Shown: positions 56,329-64,000 of the stretch, in pieces
Layout of the letters: the number at the start of each line of letters is the position of its first letter
How positions within the stretch are numbered: position 1 is the stretch's first letter
Assembly: GCF_026013615.1 (NCBI RefSeq)
Contig: NZ_JAPDPI010000009.1
Location: forward strand, 81,935 to 145,934
From: Plebeiibacterium marinum
GTDB taxonomy: Bacteria; Bacteroidota; Bacteroidia; Bacteroidales; Marinilabiliaceae
Reading direction: 5' to 3'
DNA length: 64,000 bases
Notes under the pieces: model-generated
What the model was told of the DNA's origin: nothing
Database searches by the model: none
What the model saw: the letters and a program-made list of their open reading frames with translations, nothing else
Program-made: the position numbers and the translations under genes

Positions 56329-56937
56329 ATGCAATCAAAACTTCAAGAATTAACCGATAAGCTATATGCAGAAGGAATTCAAAAAGCGAATTCCGAAGCA
56401 GAAGCAATTATCGAAAATGCCCGGCAAGAGGCAGAAAAAATTGTTGAGGAAGCAAGCAAAAAAGCTTCTAAAATTGTTGAAGATGCAAACGGGAAAGCTG
56501 CGGAGGCAAAAAGAAATGTCGATGCTGAGATTAAACTGGCTTCACTTCAGGCAATTTCTTCCTTACAACAAGAAATTAGTAGCAGCATAACCGTGAAGGT
56601 ATCCGAACCTGGTGTAAAGGAGGTTTTTACCGACAAGGATTTTGTTCAAAAACTAATATTGAAAGTAGTGGAAGGCTGGTCAAAAACAGGCAACTTTGAC
56701 ATTAACCTGATTCTTCCCGAAGCTGAAAAAACAGAATTGGAAAAGTTCATAAAGAACAGCCTTGCTGCCGAAATCAACAAGGGAATTGAATTTGAATTTG
56801 ACAAAGGAGTTAAATCCGGATTTAAAGTAGGCCCTAAAGACGGAAGCTATGTTATCAGTTTTGAAGAGAACAATTTCCAAAACTTTTTTAAATCTTTCCT
56901 CCGTTCAAAAACCAATCAATTGTTATTTGAAGAGTAA
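56329..56937 (+). CDS. ntpE: V/A-type ATPase subunit E (peripheral stalk)
   Basis: A 202-residue cytosolic stator subunit. The N-terminal ~90 residues are a long Glu/Lys/Ala coiled coil (EAEAIIENARQEAEKIVEEA), and the C-terminal globular domain (residues ~100-202) contains DINLILPEAEKTELEKFIKN and DGSYVISFEENNFQNFFKSF, matching the E-subunit head that binds A3B3. First gene of the ATPase operon. No separate subunit G/H partner is found nearby, as in other Bacteroidota operons. Confidence 0.9.
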   Translation: MQSKLQELTDKLYAEGIQKANSEAEAIIENARQEAEKIVEEASKKASKIVEDANGKAAEAKRNVDAEIKLASLQAISSLQQEISSSITVKVSEPGVKEVFTDKDFVQKLILKVVEGWSKTGNFDINLILPEAEKTELEKFIKNSLAAEINKGIEFEFDKGVKSGFKVGPKDGSYVISFEENNFQNFFKSFLRSKTNQLLFEE

Positions 56938-56942
56938 TCAAC

Positions 56943-57806
56943 ATGACAAAAAACTACTATTGTTTGGTTGCCGGGTTGCCTGATATTCTATTGGGTGATA
57001 AAAAAGTCTTGTATAATTCCTTGATCTTGCGCGAAGAGCTAAGCAACGACCTGGAAAAAAAAGATTTTGAAAAGGCACAAGCACTCTACTTTCCATTTGA
57101 TCATTACAACCTGATAAGCTTGCTGTACCAGCAACATAAGGAGTTCGATCCAAGGGGTGTATATACTTCCCTCGAACTTGAAGAGCTTACTGATAAGAAA
57201 AATATCGAAGGTATTGATAAGGAAAAGTACCCAGGTTACTTAATTGATTTTGTTACTCACGTACTCTTTGCAGAAGAAAAAGTGCCCATAGTTGAAGCTG
57301 AACTGCTCTTGTTTAGAAAATACGTCAACTACCTGCAATCTTTTTCAAACGAGTTCTTAAATAATTATATCGATTTTGAAATCAATATAAAAAATGTACT
57401 TACTGCATTGAATGGCCGGAAATATGAAGTTTCGGTTGAACACGAATTATTAGGAAAAGGGGAAATTGTAGAGGCTTTGGTAAAAAGTCGATCGAGAGAT
57501 TTTGGATTGGCAAACGAACTGGAATACGTTGACTCTCTAATCCAAATACATGAAGAAGAGAACCTGATGGAGCGCGAACTGAAAATAGACCGCTTGAAAT
57601 GGGAGTACCTTGATGAAACCACATTCTTCCATTACTTTACCATCGAAAAGGTTTTAGCCTTTATTTACAAATTGTTAATAGTTGAACGATGGATTTCTTT
57701 GGATGAGGAAGAAGGAAGAAAGTTGTTTCAGCAATTGGTCAGTGAATTGGAAAATAGTTATGAATTTCCTGAAGAATATAAGTTAAGCCATGGAAAGAAA
57801 AAGTAA
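56943..57806 (+). CDS. DUF2764 protein, V/A-type ATPase subunit C counterpart
   Basis: A 287-residue helical protein of the DUF2764 family, found only within V-type ATPase operons of Bacteroidota and relatives. It begins NYYCLVAGLPDILLGDKKVL and ends with a Tyr- and Lys-rich tail. Position between E and A suggests it replaces subunit C, which joins rotor and membrane sector; this is inferred from synteny and its helical character. It starts 5 bases after subunit E and overlaps subunit A by 17 bases. Confidence 0.88.
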   Translation: MTKNYYCLVAGLPDILLGDKKVLYNSLILREELSNDLEKKDFEKAQALYFPFDHYNLISLLYQQHKEFDPRGVYTSLELEELTDKKNIEGIDKEKYPGYLIDFVTHVLFAEEKVPIVEAELLLFRKYVNYLQSFSNEFLNNYIDFEINIKNVLTALNGRKYEVSVEHELLGKGEIVEALVKSRSRDFGLANELEYVDSLIQIHEEENLMERELKIDRLKWEYLDETTFFHYFTIEKVLAFIYKLLIVERWISLDEEEGRKLFQQLVSELENSYEFPEEYKLSHGKKK

Positions 57807-59556
57807 AACTACCGGAGTTGTAGCCGGTATTATCGCCAACCTCGTTATTGTTGAGGTTGATGGACCTGTGGCCCAAAACGAAATTTGCTTTATTCACCAT
57901 CCGGAAAGCAACCTGATGGCTGAGGTAATTAAAATTTTGGGTAAAAATGTATATGTACAGGTATTTGAAAGTACCCGTGGATTAAAAATTGGGACTAAGG
58001 TACAGTTTGAAGGACACCTTCTGGAAGTGACCCTGGGGCCTGGTATCTTATCCAGAAACTACGACGGGCTTCAAAATGATTTAGATAAAATGGAAGGTGT
58101 TTTCCTTAAAAGGGGCGATTACACCGATCCTTTAAACAGGACTATAAAGTGGGACTGGAAACCATTGGCTAAACCGGGAGATGAAGTAATTGCCGGAAGC
58201 TGGTTGGGAGAAGTTCCTGAAAATGGGATGCCGCACCGCATCATGGTTCCTTTTAAATTTGAAGGCAGCTATGTGGTAAAAAGCGTGGTTGAGCCCGGCC
58301 AATATACAGTTGATGATGTAGTGGCTGTGGTAACCGATGCTGACGGCAACGACATTGAACTTACTATGGTTCAAAAATGGCCTGTTAAAATGGCGGTAAA
58401 AGCCTATAAAGAAAAACCGCGCCCATTTAAATTACTGGAAACAGGTGTACGTACACTGGATACATTAAATCCCATAGCAGAAGGTGGAACAGGTTTTATA
58501 CCGGGACCTTTTGGAACTGGGAAAACCGTGTTACAGCACGCAATTTCTAAATACGCGGAAGCTGATATCGTAATTATTGCAGCATGTGGTGAACGAGCCA
58601 ATGAGGTGGTTGAAATCTTTACAGAATTCCCCGAATTGGAAGATCCACGAACCGGACGTAAACTGATTGAACGAACAACCATTATAGCAAACACATCAAA
58701 TATGCCTGTTGCAGCGCGTGAGGCATCTGTATATACAGCAATGACATTGGGAGAATACTATCGCTCAATGGGATTAAAAGTGCTACTAATGGCTGATTCT
58801 ACCTCTCGTTGGGCCCAGGCCTTGCGTGAAATGAGTAACAGGCTGGAAGAGCTTCCCGGACCGGATGCTTTCCCAATGGACCTAACAGCGATTATTACAA
58901 GTTTTTATGCACGTGCGGGCTTTGTATACCTTAACAATGGCGAATCAGGTTCTATTACTTTTATTGGAACTGTTTCACCTGCCGGGGGTAACTTAAAAGA
59001 GCCGGTAACAGAATCTACACGTAAAGCAGCTCGCTGTTTCTATGGTTTGAATCAAACAAGAGCCGATGGTAAGCGCTATCCGGCAATCGATCCAATAGAT
59101 AGTTATTCAAAGTATCTTGAATACCCTGAAGTAATGGAATATTTAAGCCAGAACGTGGGTGAAAGCTGGTTGGATAGCGTAATGAAAACAAAAACATTAT
59201 TGTTACGGGGTAGAGAAGCTCAGGAGCAAATCAATATCCTTGGTGATGATGGTGTGCCTTTAGAATTTCATGAGCGTTTCTGGAATTCAGAATTGATCGA
59301 TGCGGTAATCCTTCAGCAAGATTCATTTGATAAGATTGATGCCAACTGTCCGATGAACAGGCAAAAATATATGCTTGAAAAAGTGCTTGATATTACAGAT
59401 AAAAAATTCAGCTTTGAAACATTTGAGGATGTAAATGGATTTTTTAAAAGAATCATCAACCATTTAAAACAGATGAATTATTCAGAGTGGGAATCTGATA
59501 AGTTTAAAACTTACGAAAGTGAGCTTGAAGATATCATGAAAGAACGCTTAAATTAA
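57790..59556 (+). CDS. ntpA: V/A-type ATPase catalytic subunit A
   Basis: A 588-residue cytosolic catalytic subunit. The N-terminal barrel starts GVVAGIIANLVIVEVDGPVA; the family-specific insertion follows; the P-loop is PGPFGTGKTVLQHAIS (~238), with Gly-Thr in place of Gly-Ala/Gly-Cys; then AACGERANEVVEIFTEFPEL with the catalytic Glu, and LLMADSTSRWAQALREMSNR. Length matches the family and distinguishes it from the shorter F-type beta. Its start overlaps the DUF2764 gene, suggesting coupled translation. Confidence 0.97.
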   Translation: MERKSKTTGVVAGIIANLVIVEVDGPVAQNEICFIHHPESNLMAEVIKILGKNVYVQVFESTRGLKIGTKVQFEGHLLEVTLGPGILSRNYDGLQNDLDKMEGVFLKRGDYTDPLNRTIKWDWKPLAKPGDEVIAGSWLGEVPENGMPHRIMVPFKFEGSYVVKSVVEPGQYTVDDVVAVVTDADGNDIELTMVQKWPVKMAVKAYKEKPRPFKLLETGVRTLDTLNPIAEGGTGFIPGPFGTGKTVLQHAISKYAEADIVIIAACGERANEVVEIFTEFPELEDPRTGRKLIERTTIIANTSNMPVAAREASVYTAMTLGEYYRSMGLKVLLMADSTSRWAQALREMSNRLEELPGPDAFPMDLTAIITSFYARAGFVYLNNGESGSITFIGTVSPAGGNLKEPVTESTRKAARCFYGLNQTRADGKRYPAIDPIDSYSKYLEYPEVMEYLSQNVGESWLDSVMKTKTLLLRGREAQEQINILGDDGVPLEFHERFWNSELIDAVILQQDSFDKIDANCPMNRQKYMLEKVLDITDKKFSFETFEDVNGFFKRIINHLKQMNYSEWESDKFKTYESELEDIMKERLN

Positions 59557-59568
59557 AATTATAGATGC

Positions 59569-60888
59569 ATGGAAACGCAAGCATTTCAAAAAGTATATAC
59601 TAAAATCACAAACCTTACAAAAGCAACTGTAACGTTAAAAGCATCTGATGTTGGTTACGATGAAATGGCTCTTGTAAACGGGCGTATGGCCCAAGTGGTA
59701 AAAATTATGCGCGACGAGGTAATTCTTCAGGTATTTGGTGGTACCGAAGGCATTCCTACAAACGCTGATGTCGTGTTCCTTGGCCGCCCTCCACAATTAA
59801 AAGTGGGAGAGCAACTGGCCGGACGCTTTTTTAACGCCTTTGGCGACCCTATTGATGGCGGACCAGAAGTTGAAGGACGTACCATTGATACAGGTGGCCC
59901 TTCGGTAAATCCGGTTCGTAGAAAACAGCCATCACAGTTGATTGCTACCGGTATAGCCGGGATTGATCTGAACAATTCATTGGTTACCGGACAAAAGATC
60001 CCATTCTTTGCCGACCCCGACCAGCCTTACAACCAGGTTATGGCCAACGTGGCGCTTAGGGCAGAGGCTGATAAAATCATTCTTGGTGGCATGGGATTGT
60101 CTAACGACGATTACCTGTATTTTAAAAATGTATTTGATAATGCAGGTGCTTTGGACCGGATTGTCAGTTTTGTAAATACAACGGATGACCCTCCTGTAGA
60201 ACGACTGTTGATACCGGATATGGCACTAACTGCTGCAGAATATTTTGCAGAAGAGAAACAACAAAAAGTATTGGTTCTGCTTACGGATATGACACTTTAT
60301 GCCGATGCATTGTCTATTGTGTCCAACCGTATGGATCAAATCCCATCAAAGGATAGTATGCCCGGATCATTGTATTCTGACTTAGCCCGTATTTACGAAA
60401 AAGCGGTACAGTTCCCACATGGAGGTTCTATTACAATTATTGCCGTTACAACCTTAAACGGTGGTGATATCACCCACGCTATTCCGGATAATACAGGATA
60501 TATTACTGAGGGACAGTTATTCTTGCGTATGGATTCGGATGTAGGTAAGGTTATTGTTGATCCATTCCGAAGCCTGTCGCGTTTAAAACAATTGGTAATC
60601 GGAAAACAAACCCGCGAGGATCACCCTCAGGTGATGAATGCAGCAATTCGTTTGTATGCCGATGCAGCTAATGCAAAAACGAAACAGGAGAATGGGTTCG
60701 ATCTGACTGATTACGACGAACGTACCCTAAAATTTGCTAAAGAATACTCTGAGCAGATTTTGGCTGTTGACATTAATATCGACACAGAAAAGATGCTAGA
60801 TACCACATGGGATTTATTCAAAGAAAACTTTAGTCGCGAAGAAGTTGTAGTTCGTCAGGAGTTTGTTGAAAAATATTGGAGAAAATAA
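59569..60888 (+). CDS. ntpB: V/A-type ATPase regulatory subunit B
   Basis: A 439-residue nucleotide-binding but non-catalytic partner of subunit A. Clear blocks are LVNGRMAQVVKIMRDEVILQ, AGRFFNAFGDPIDGGPEVEG, FADPDQPYNQVMANVALRAE (where the usual P-loop is degenerate), VLLTDMTLYADALSIVSNRM and the SMPGSLYSDLARIYEKA region. Begins 12 bases after subunit A. A 77-base spacer with repeats separates it from subunit D. Confidence 0.97.
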   Translation: METQAFQKVYTKITNLTKATVTLKASDVGYDEMALVNGRMAQVVKIMRDEVILQVFGGTEGIPTNADVVFLGRPPQLKVGEQLAGRFFNAFGDPIDGGPEVEGRTIDTGGPSVNPVRRKQPSQLIATGIAGIDLNNSLVTGQKIPFFADPDQPYNQVMANVALRAEADKIILGGMGLSNDDYLYFKNVFDNAGALDRIVSFVNTTDDPPVERLLIPDMALTAAEYFAEEKQQKVLVLLTDMTLYADALSIVSNRMDQIPSKDSMPGSLYSDLARIYEKAVQFPHGGSITIIAVTTLNGGDITHAIPDNTGYITEGQLFLRMDSDVGKVIVDPFRSLSRLKQLVIGKQTREDHPQVMNAAIRLYADAANAKTKQENGFDLTDYDERTLKFAKEYSEQILAVDINIDTEKMLDTTWDLFKENFSREEVVVRQEFVEKYWRK

Positions 60889-60898
60889 GTACAAAGTG

Positions 60899-60959
60899 TA
60901 AAGTTAAAAGTAGCAGGCAAGCTTACTTTCAACTTTAAAACTTTTGTTACTTTCAACTT
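60899..60959 (+). repeat. Inverted and direct repeat between ATPase B and D genes
   Basis: TAAAGTTAAAAGTAGC (60899-60914) pairs with the complement 60921-60937 with one mismatch and one bulged base, giving a ~16-bp hairpin. In addition, the 13-base TTACTTTCAACTT occurs exactly twice (60923-60935 and 60947-60959), 24 bases apart. It is the only sizeable spacer inside the operon and may set the B:D expression ratio or be a small dispersed repeat. Confidence 0.75.
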
Positions 60960-60965
60960 AAGTAT

Positions 60966-61568
60966 ATGGCCGTAAAGTTTCAGTACAATAAAACCTCTCA
61001 GCAGCAAATGGATAAGCAGCTCAAAATTCGTGAGCGCGCTTTACCAACGCTTCAAAACAAGGAAGCTGCACTGCGCATTGAGGTTAAAAGAGCAAAAAAA
61101 CGGGCAGAAGAGCTCGGTCGCGAACTTGAAACCAAAATGGCTGATTTAGATAAAATATCTCGACTTTGGGGCGAGTTTGACCCAACAATTCTTTCGATAG
61201 AAGATGTTGTGTTAGATCGTAAAAAGATTGCCGGAGTACAAACCCCGGTTTTAAAAGATGTTGTATTTAAAAAAGAGCCGTTTGCACTTTTTAGTAAACC
61301 TGTATGGTTTTTAGATGGCATAAACATTATTGAAGCACTTGCCAGGATTGGTATAGAAAAAGAAGTTTTTGTCAGGAAAATGGAGCTGCTTGATGTAGCC
61401 CGTAAAAAAACCACTCAAAAGGTTAACTTATACGAAAAGGTACAAATACCTGGATATAAAGAAGCTATCAGGAAAATTAAACGTTTTCTGGAAGATGAGG
61501 AAAATTTGTCCAAATCAGCCCAGAAAATTGTAAAAAACCGTCAACAAGAAATGGAGGTGGAATCATGA
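60966..61568 (+). CDS. ntpD: V/A-type ATPase central stalk subunit D
   Basis: A 200-residue coiled-coil rotor shaft. Long N- and C-terminal helices (NKEAALRIEVKRAKKRAEEL and the C-terminal AIRKIKRFLEDEENLSKSAQ) flank a middle domain, as in subunit D. N-terminal residues QYNKTSQQQMDKQLKIRERA are typical for Bacteroidota. Subunit F, its usual partner, is not encoded in the operon. The subunit I start overlaps its stop by 4 bases. Confidence 0.94.
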   Translation: MAVKFQYNKTSQQQMDKQLKIRERALPTLQNKEAALRIEVKRAKKRAEELGRELETKMADLDKISRLWGEFDPTILSIEDVVLDRKKIAGVQTPVLKDVVFKKEPFALFSKPVWFLDGINIIEALARIGIEKEVFVRKMELLDVARKKTTQKVNLYEKVQIPGYKEAIRKIKRFLEDEENLSKSAQKIVKNRQQEMEVES

Positions 61569-63376
61569 TAGTACCAATGTTTAAATATTCCTTTTTAGTC
61601 CACCATGCCGATTTTGAGCACTTTAGGGATGCCTTGAAAAAACGGGGGGTGTTACATGTGATAGAACAGGATATTGAACCGGAGGCTGAGATATTGGATA
61701 ATGTTCAGCTCTTAAGCGAAATCAAAAGGTATCAAAAGAATCTTGAAGGACGAAAAGAACCGCAAAAACAAGTAGATATCCAGGTTCCTACATCTGGTGA
61801 AGCTTTAATTCAGCTGATTAAAGAAAAAAACACTTCGCTGGATGCACTTTTGCACGAAAAGCAAAATTTACAGAAGGAACTTGAATCCCTAAGTCCATGG
61901 GGAAATTTTATCTGGGACAAGATTCACCTTTTAAAGGAAGAAGGGATTGAAACACGATTCTTCTACTGTCAGGCAAAAAAATATGATAGTAAGTGGGAAG
62001 AAGATTATAGCATAGCGCCGGTTTCTGAAACCAAAGGCATATCCTATTTTGTGCTATTTGATTCAGAAGGATCAACTTTGGACATCGACGCTGATGAGGT
62101 AAAGATTCCTGAAAGCACATTATCGGAGGTGGAACAACAGCTGAACGCTATCAAAGCAAAAGTTGATATTGTTGGGCAGGAATTGGATGTAATTGCCCAA
62201 AAAGGCAAGGACATCCTTGACAACTATGCTCATGTTATCCAGGATAAATTAAATGATACCAGCTTTAAGAACAGTGCGGATGATCATGCCGAAGGAAGAA
62301 TAAAGTTGATTGAAGGTTGGGTGCCAAAAACAATGGATGATGCTTTTGAAACCTACATCAAAGAACAGTCGGTATACTATTTACGATCGGAATGTTCGAA
62401 AGAAGAAAAGGCACCTGTGTTATTGAAGAACGGTAGGTTTTCAAAACTATTTGAGCCCATTGGAAAACTGTTTTCACTTCCTACTTATACAGAGTTGGAT
62501 ATGACACCGTTTTTTGCTCCGTTCTTTTTCTTGTTCTTTGGTTTTTGCTTTGGTGATGCCGGATACGGACTATTGTTTGTTTTGGCAGCAGGATTTGCAA
62601 AATTAAAAGTAAACAAAGATTTTAAGCCGGTTTTATCCCTGGTACAGTGGCTGGGATTGGCAGCAGTAATTTTTGGGGCAATAACAGGAACTTTCTTTGG
62701 TGTAAAACTGATGGATATTAACATTCCTCTGTTTGTAAAACTAAAGGAAACCTTTCTTACAGACCAGCAAATGTTTAACCTGGCACTGGGAATGGGCTTT
62801 GTACAAATATTGTTTGGTATGGCGCTAAAAATAGTGAATGAAATAAAACAAGAAGGATGGAAATATTCGCTTGCTTCAGCAGGATGGTTCTTGTTCTTTA
62901 TTTCTACTGCTATTATGGTCATTCTTGACTTTGTTGGCGGGCACGATAAATGGTTGTGGTCAGTACCTCACCTGATATTGATAGGCATTTCCTGTTTGGG
63001 AATTTTTATTTTCAACAACCCTAAAGGAAATGTGCTGCTAAATATTGGTGCTGGTTTATGGGATACTTACAATATGGTAACTGGTTTTGCCGGCGACCTG
63101 TTGTCGTACATCCGCTTGTTTGCCCTGGGGTTGTCAAGTGCCATATTAGGTCTGGTATTTAACTCCCTGGCCTTTGATTTAAGTCCTGACATCCCTGTTG
63201 TAGGGTGGATTATTACACTTGTTATACTGGTGTTTGGACACGGATTAAATATTTTTATGGCTGCATTGGGATCCATTGTACACCCGATGAGGCTAACTTT
63301 TGTAGAATTTTATAAAAATGCCGGGTTTGCCGGAGGTGGTAAAGAATATAAGCCATTTAAAGAAATTAGTAAATAA
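61565..63376 (+). CDS. ntpI: V/A-type ATPase membrane subunit I (a)
   Basis: A 603-residue stator. The N-terminal half is cytosolic with coiled coils (LIKEKNTSLDALLHEKQNLQ). The C-terminal half (from ~315) has about eight transmembrane helices beginning DMTPFFAPFFFLFFGFCFGD and including the conserved segment FAGDLLSYIRLFALGLSSAI (~510-530), whose Arg faces the K-ring ion site, and VFGHGLNIFMAALGSIVHPM. Length is slightly below the ~650 of other species. It overlaps the subunit D stop by 4 bases; subunit K follows 21 bases later. Confidence 0.95.
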   Translation: MIVPMFKYSFLVHHADFEHFRDALKKRGVLHVIEQDIEPEAEILDNVQLLSEIKRYQKNLEGRKEPQKQVDIQVPTSGEALIQLIKEKNTSLDALLHEKQNLQKELESLSPWGNFIWDKIHLLKEEGIETRFFYCQAKKYDSKWEEDYSIAPVSETKGISYFVLFDSEGSTLDIDADEVKIPESTLSEVEQQLNAIKAKVDIVGQELDVIAQKGKDILDNYAHVIQDKLNDTSFKNSADDHAEGRIKLIEGWVPKTMDDAFETYIKEQSVYYLRSECSKEEKAPVLLKNGRFSKLFEPIGKLFSLPTYTELDMTPFFAPFFFLFFGFCFGDAGYGLLFVLAAGFAKLKVNKDFKPVLSLVQWLGLAAVIFGAITGTFFGVKLMDINIPLFVKLKETFLTDQQMFNLALGMGFVQILFGMALKIVNEIKQEGWKYSLASAGWFLFFISTAIMVILDFVGGHDKWLWSVPHLILIGISCLGIFIFNNPKGNVLLNIGAGLWDTYNMVTGFAGDLLSYIRLFALGLSSAILGLVFNSLAFDLSPDIPVVGWIITLVILVFGHGLNIFMAALGSIVHPMRLTFVEFYKNAGFAGGGKEYKPFKEISK

Positions 63377-63385
63377 CCTTTTTAA

Positions 63386-63850
<465 letters not shown>

Positions 63851-63873
63851 ATATCAGAATATAGAATATAGAA

Positions 63874-63904
63874 ATAAAGGGGCTTTTTTAAAGCCTCTTT
63901 TTTT
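63874..63904 (+). terminator. Terminator of the ATPase operon
   Basis: AAAGGGGCTTT pairs with AAAGCCTCTTT (one G-T), followed by eight T residues. Confidence 0.9.
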
Positions 63905-64000
63905 TATAACAGATCGTTAGATTTTAGATAAGAGATAAGAGACTTATTTGCAAGATGCTTAAAATAAGATCTTTACCTAACTTGAGTTGATTTTATTAAG
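63905..64000. other. AT-rich right edge with short tandem words
   Basis: No gene seen before the window ends. AGATAAG is doubled at 63926-63939, and before the terminator ATATAGA is doubled at ~63860-63873. Such small word repeats are frequent between Bacteroidota genes. Confidence 0.5.

Overview
The window comes from an AT-rich genome of the phylum Bacteroidota, most likely a free-living relative of the Bacteroidales/Marinilabiliales. This is inferred from gene content: a Bacteroidota-type alternative complex III operon, a type IX secretion (T9SS) sorting domain, DUF3810, Mpl, a ribosomal protein S16 with a long Ala/Glu tail, an A/V-type ATPase operon with DUF2764, and promoters of the TTTG-N17-21-TAnnTTTG type. 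There is no phage, insertion sequence, CRISPR array or rRNA. Most genes are chromosomal housekeeping genes.

Layout. 1-5.7 kb: end of ahcY, a small STAS-like protein with a chemotaxis-type receptor, mpl, a DUF3810 membrane protein and a HAD phosphatase. 5.7-13.2 kb: rpsP, rimM, an acyl-CoA ligase, pdxB, gnd and a secreted subtilase. 13.3-20.9 kb: psd-cdsA, rsfS-ftsH, birA, an SRPBCC protein, pyrE, a NUDIX protein and a SPOR protein. 20.9-28.7 kb (minus strand): a complete six-gene alternative complex III (quinol:cytochrome c oxidoreductase), with cytochrome subunit E placed after F and no terminal oxidase beside it. 28.8-36.2 kb: PerM-like protein, an ADP-ribosylglycohydrolase homologue with an altered metal site, lon, rpmE type B, an acetyltransferase-fold protein, an AlkD-like protein and tRNA-His. 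36.4-48.7 kb: a sodium:amino-acid symporter, a membrane-anchored TPR-HTH regulator, a tiny secreted repeat protein, a GH20 hexosaminidase, a B12/radical SAM protein, a T9SS cargo protein, cstA and a nitroreductase. 48.8-55.9 kb: a TetR regulator and a tripartite RND efflux operon that also encodes a degenerate crotonase. 56.3-63.9 kb: an E-C-A-B-D-I-K rotary ATPase operon whose K subunit carries the sodium-binding residues known from Enterococcus hirae.

The most unusual element is at 40.0-40.4 kb. An 88-residue exported protein consists of a signal peptide plus six copies of an 11-residue unit (KEDPIIITRLA). The DNA of the copies has diverged almost only at synonymous sites, so the peptide is under selection. 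It follows a one-component transmembrane regulator (periplasmic TPR, one membrane span, cytoplasmic HTH). Its upstream region carries a two-hexamer direct repeat (GTCACG at 11-bp spacing) within a stretch of 21 bases. The same 21 bases occur once more in the window, 38 kb away in the same orientation, upstream of the chemotaxis-type receptor gene. I infer a small regulon linking regulator, repeat peptide and receptor. This is a hypothesis and not a demonstrated system.
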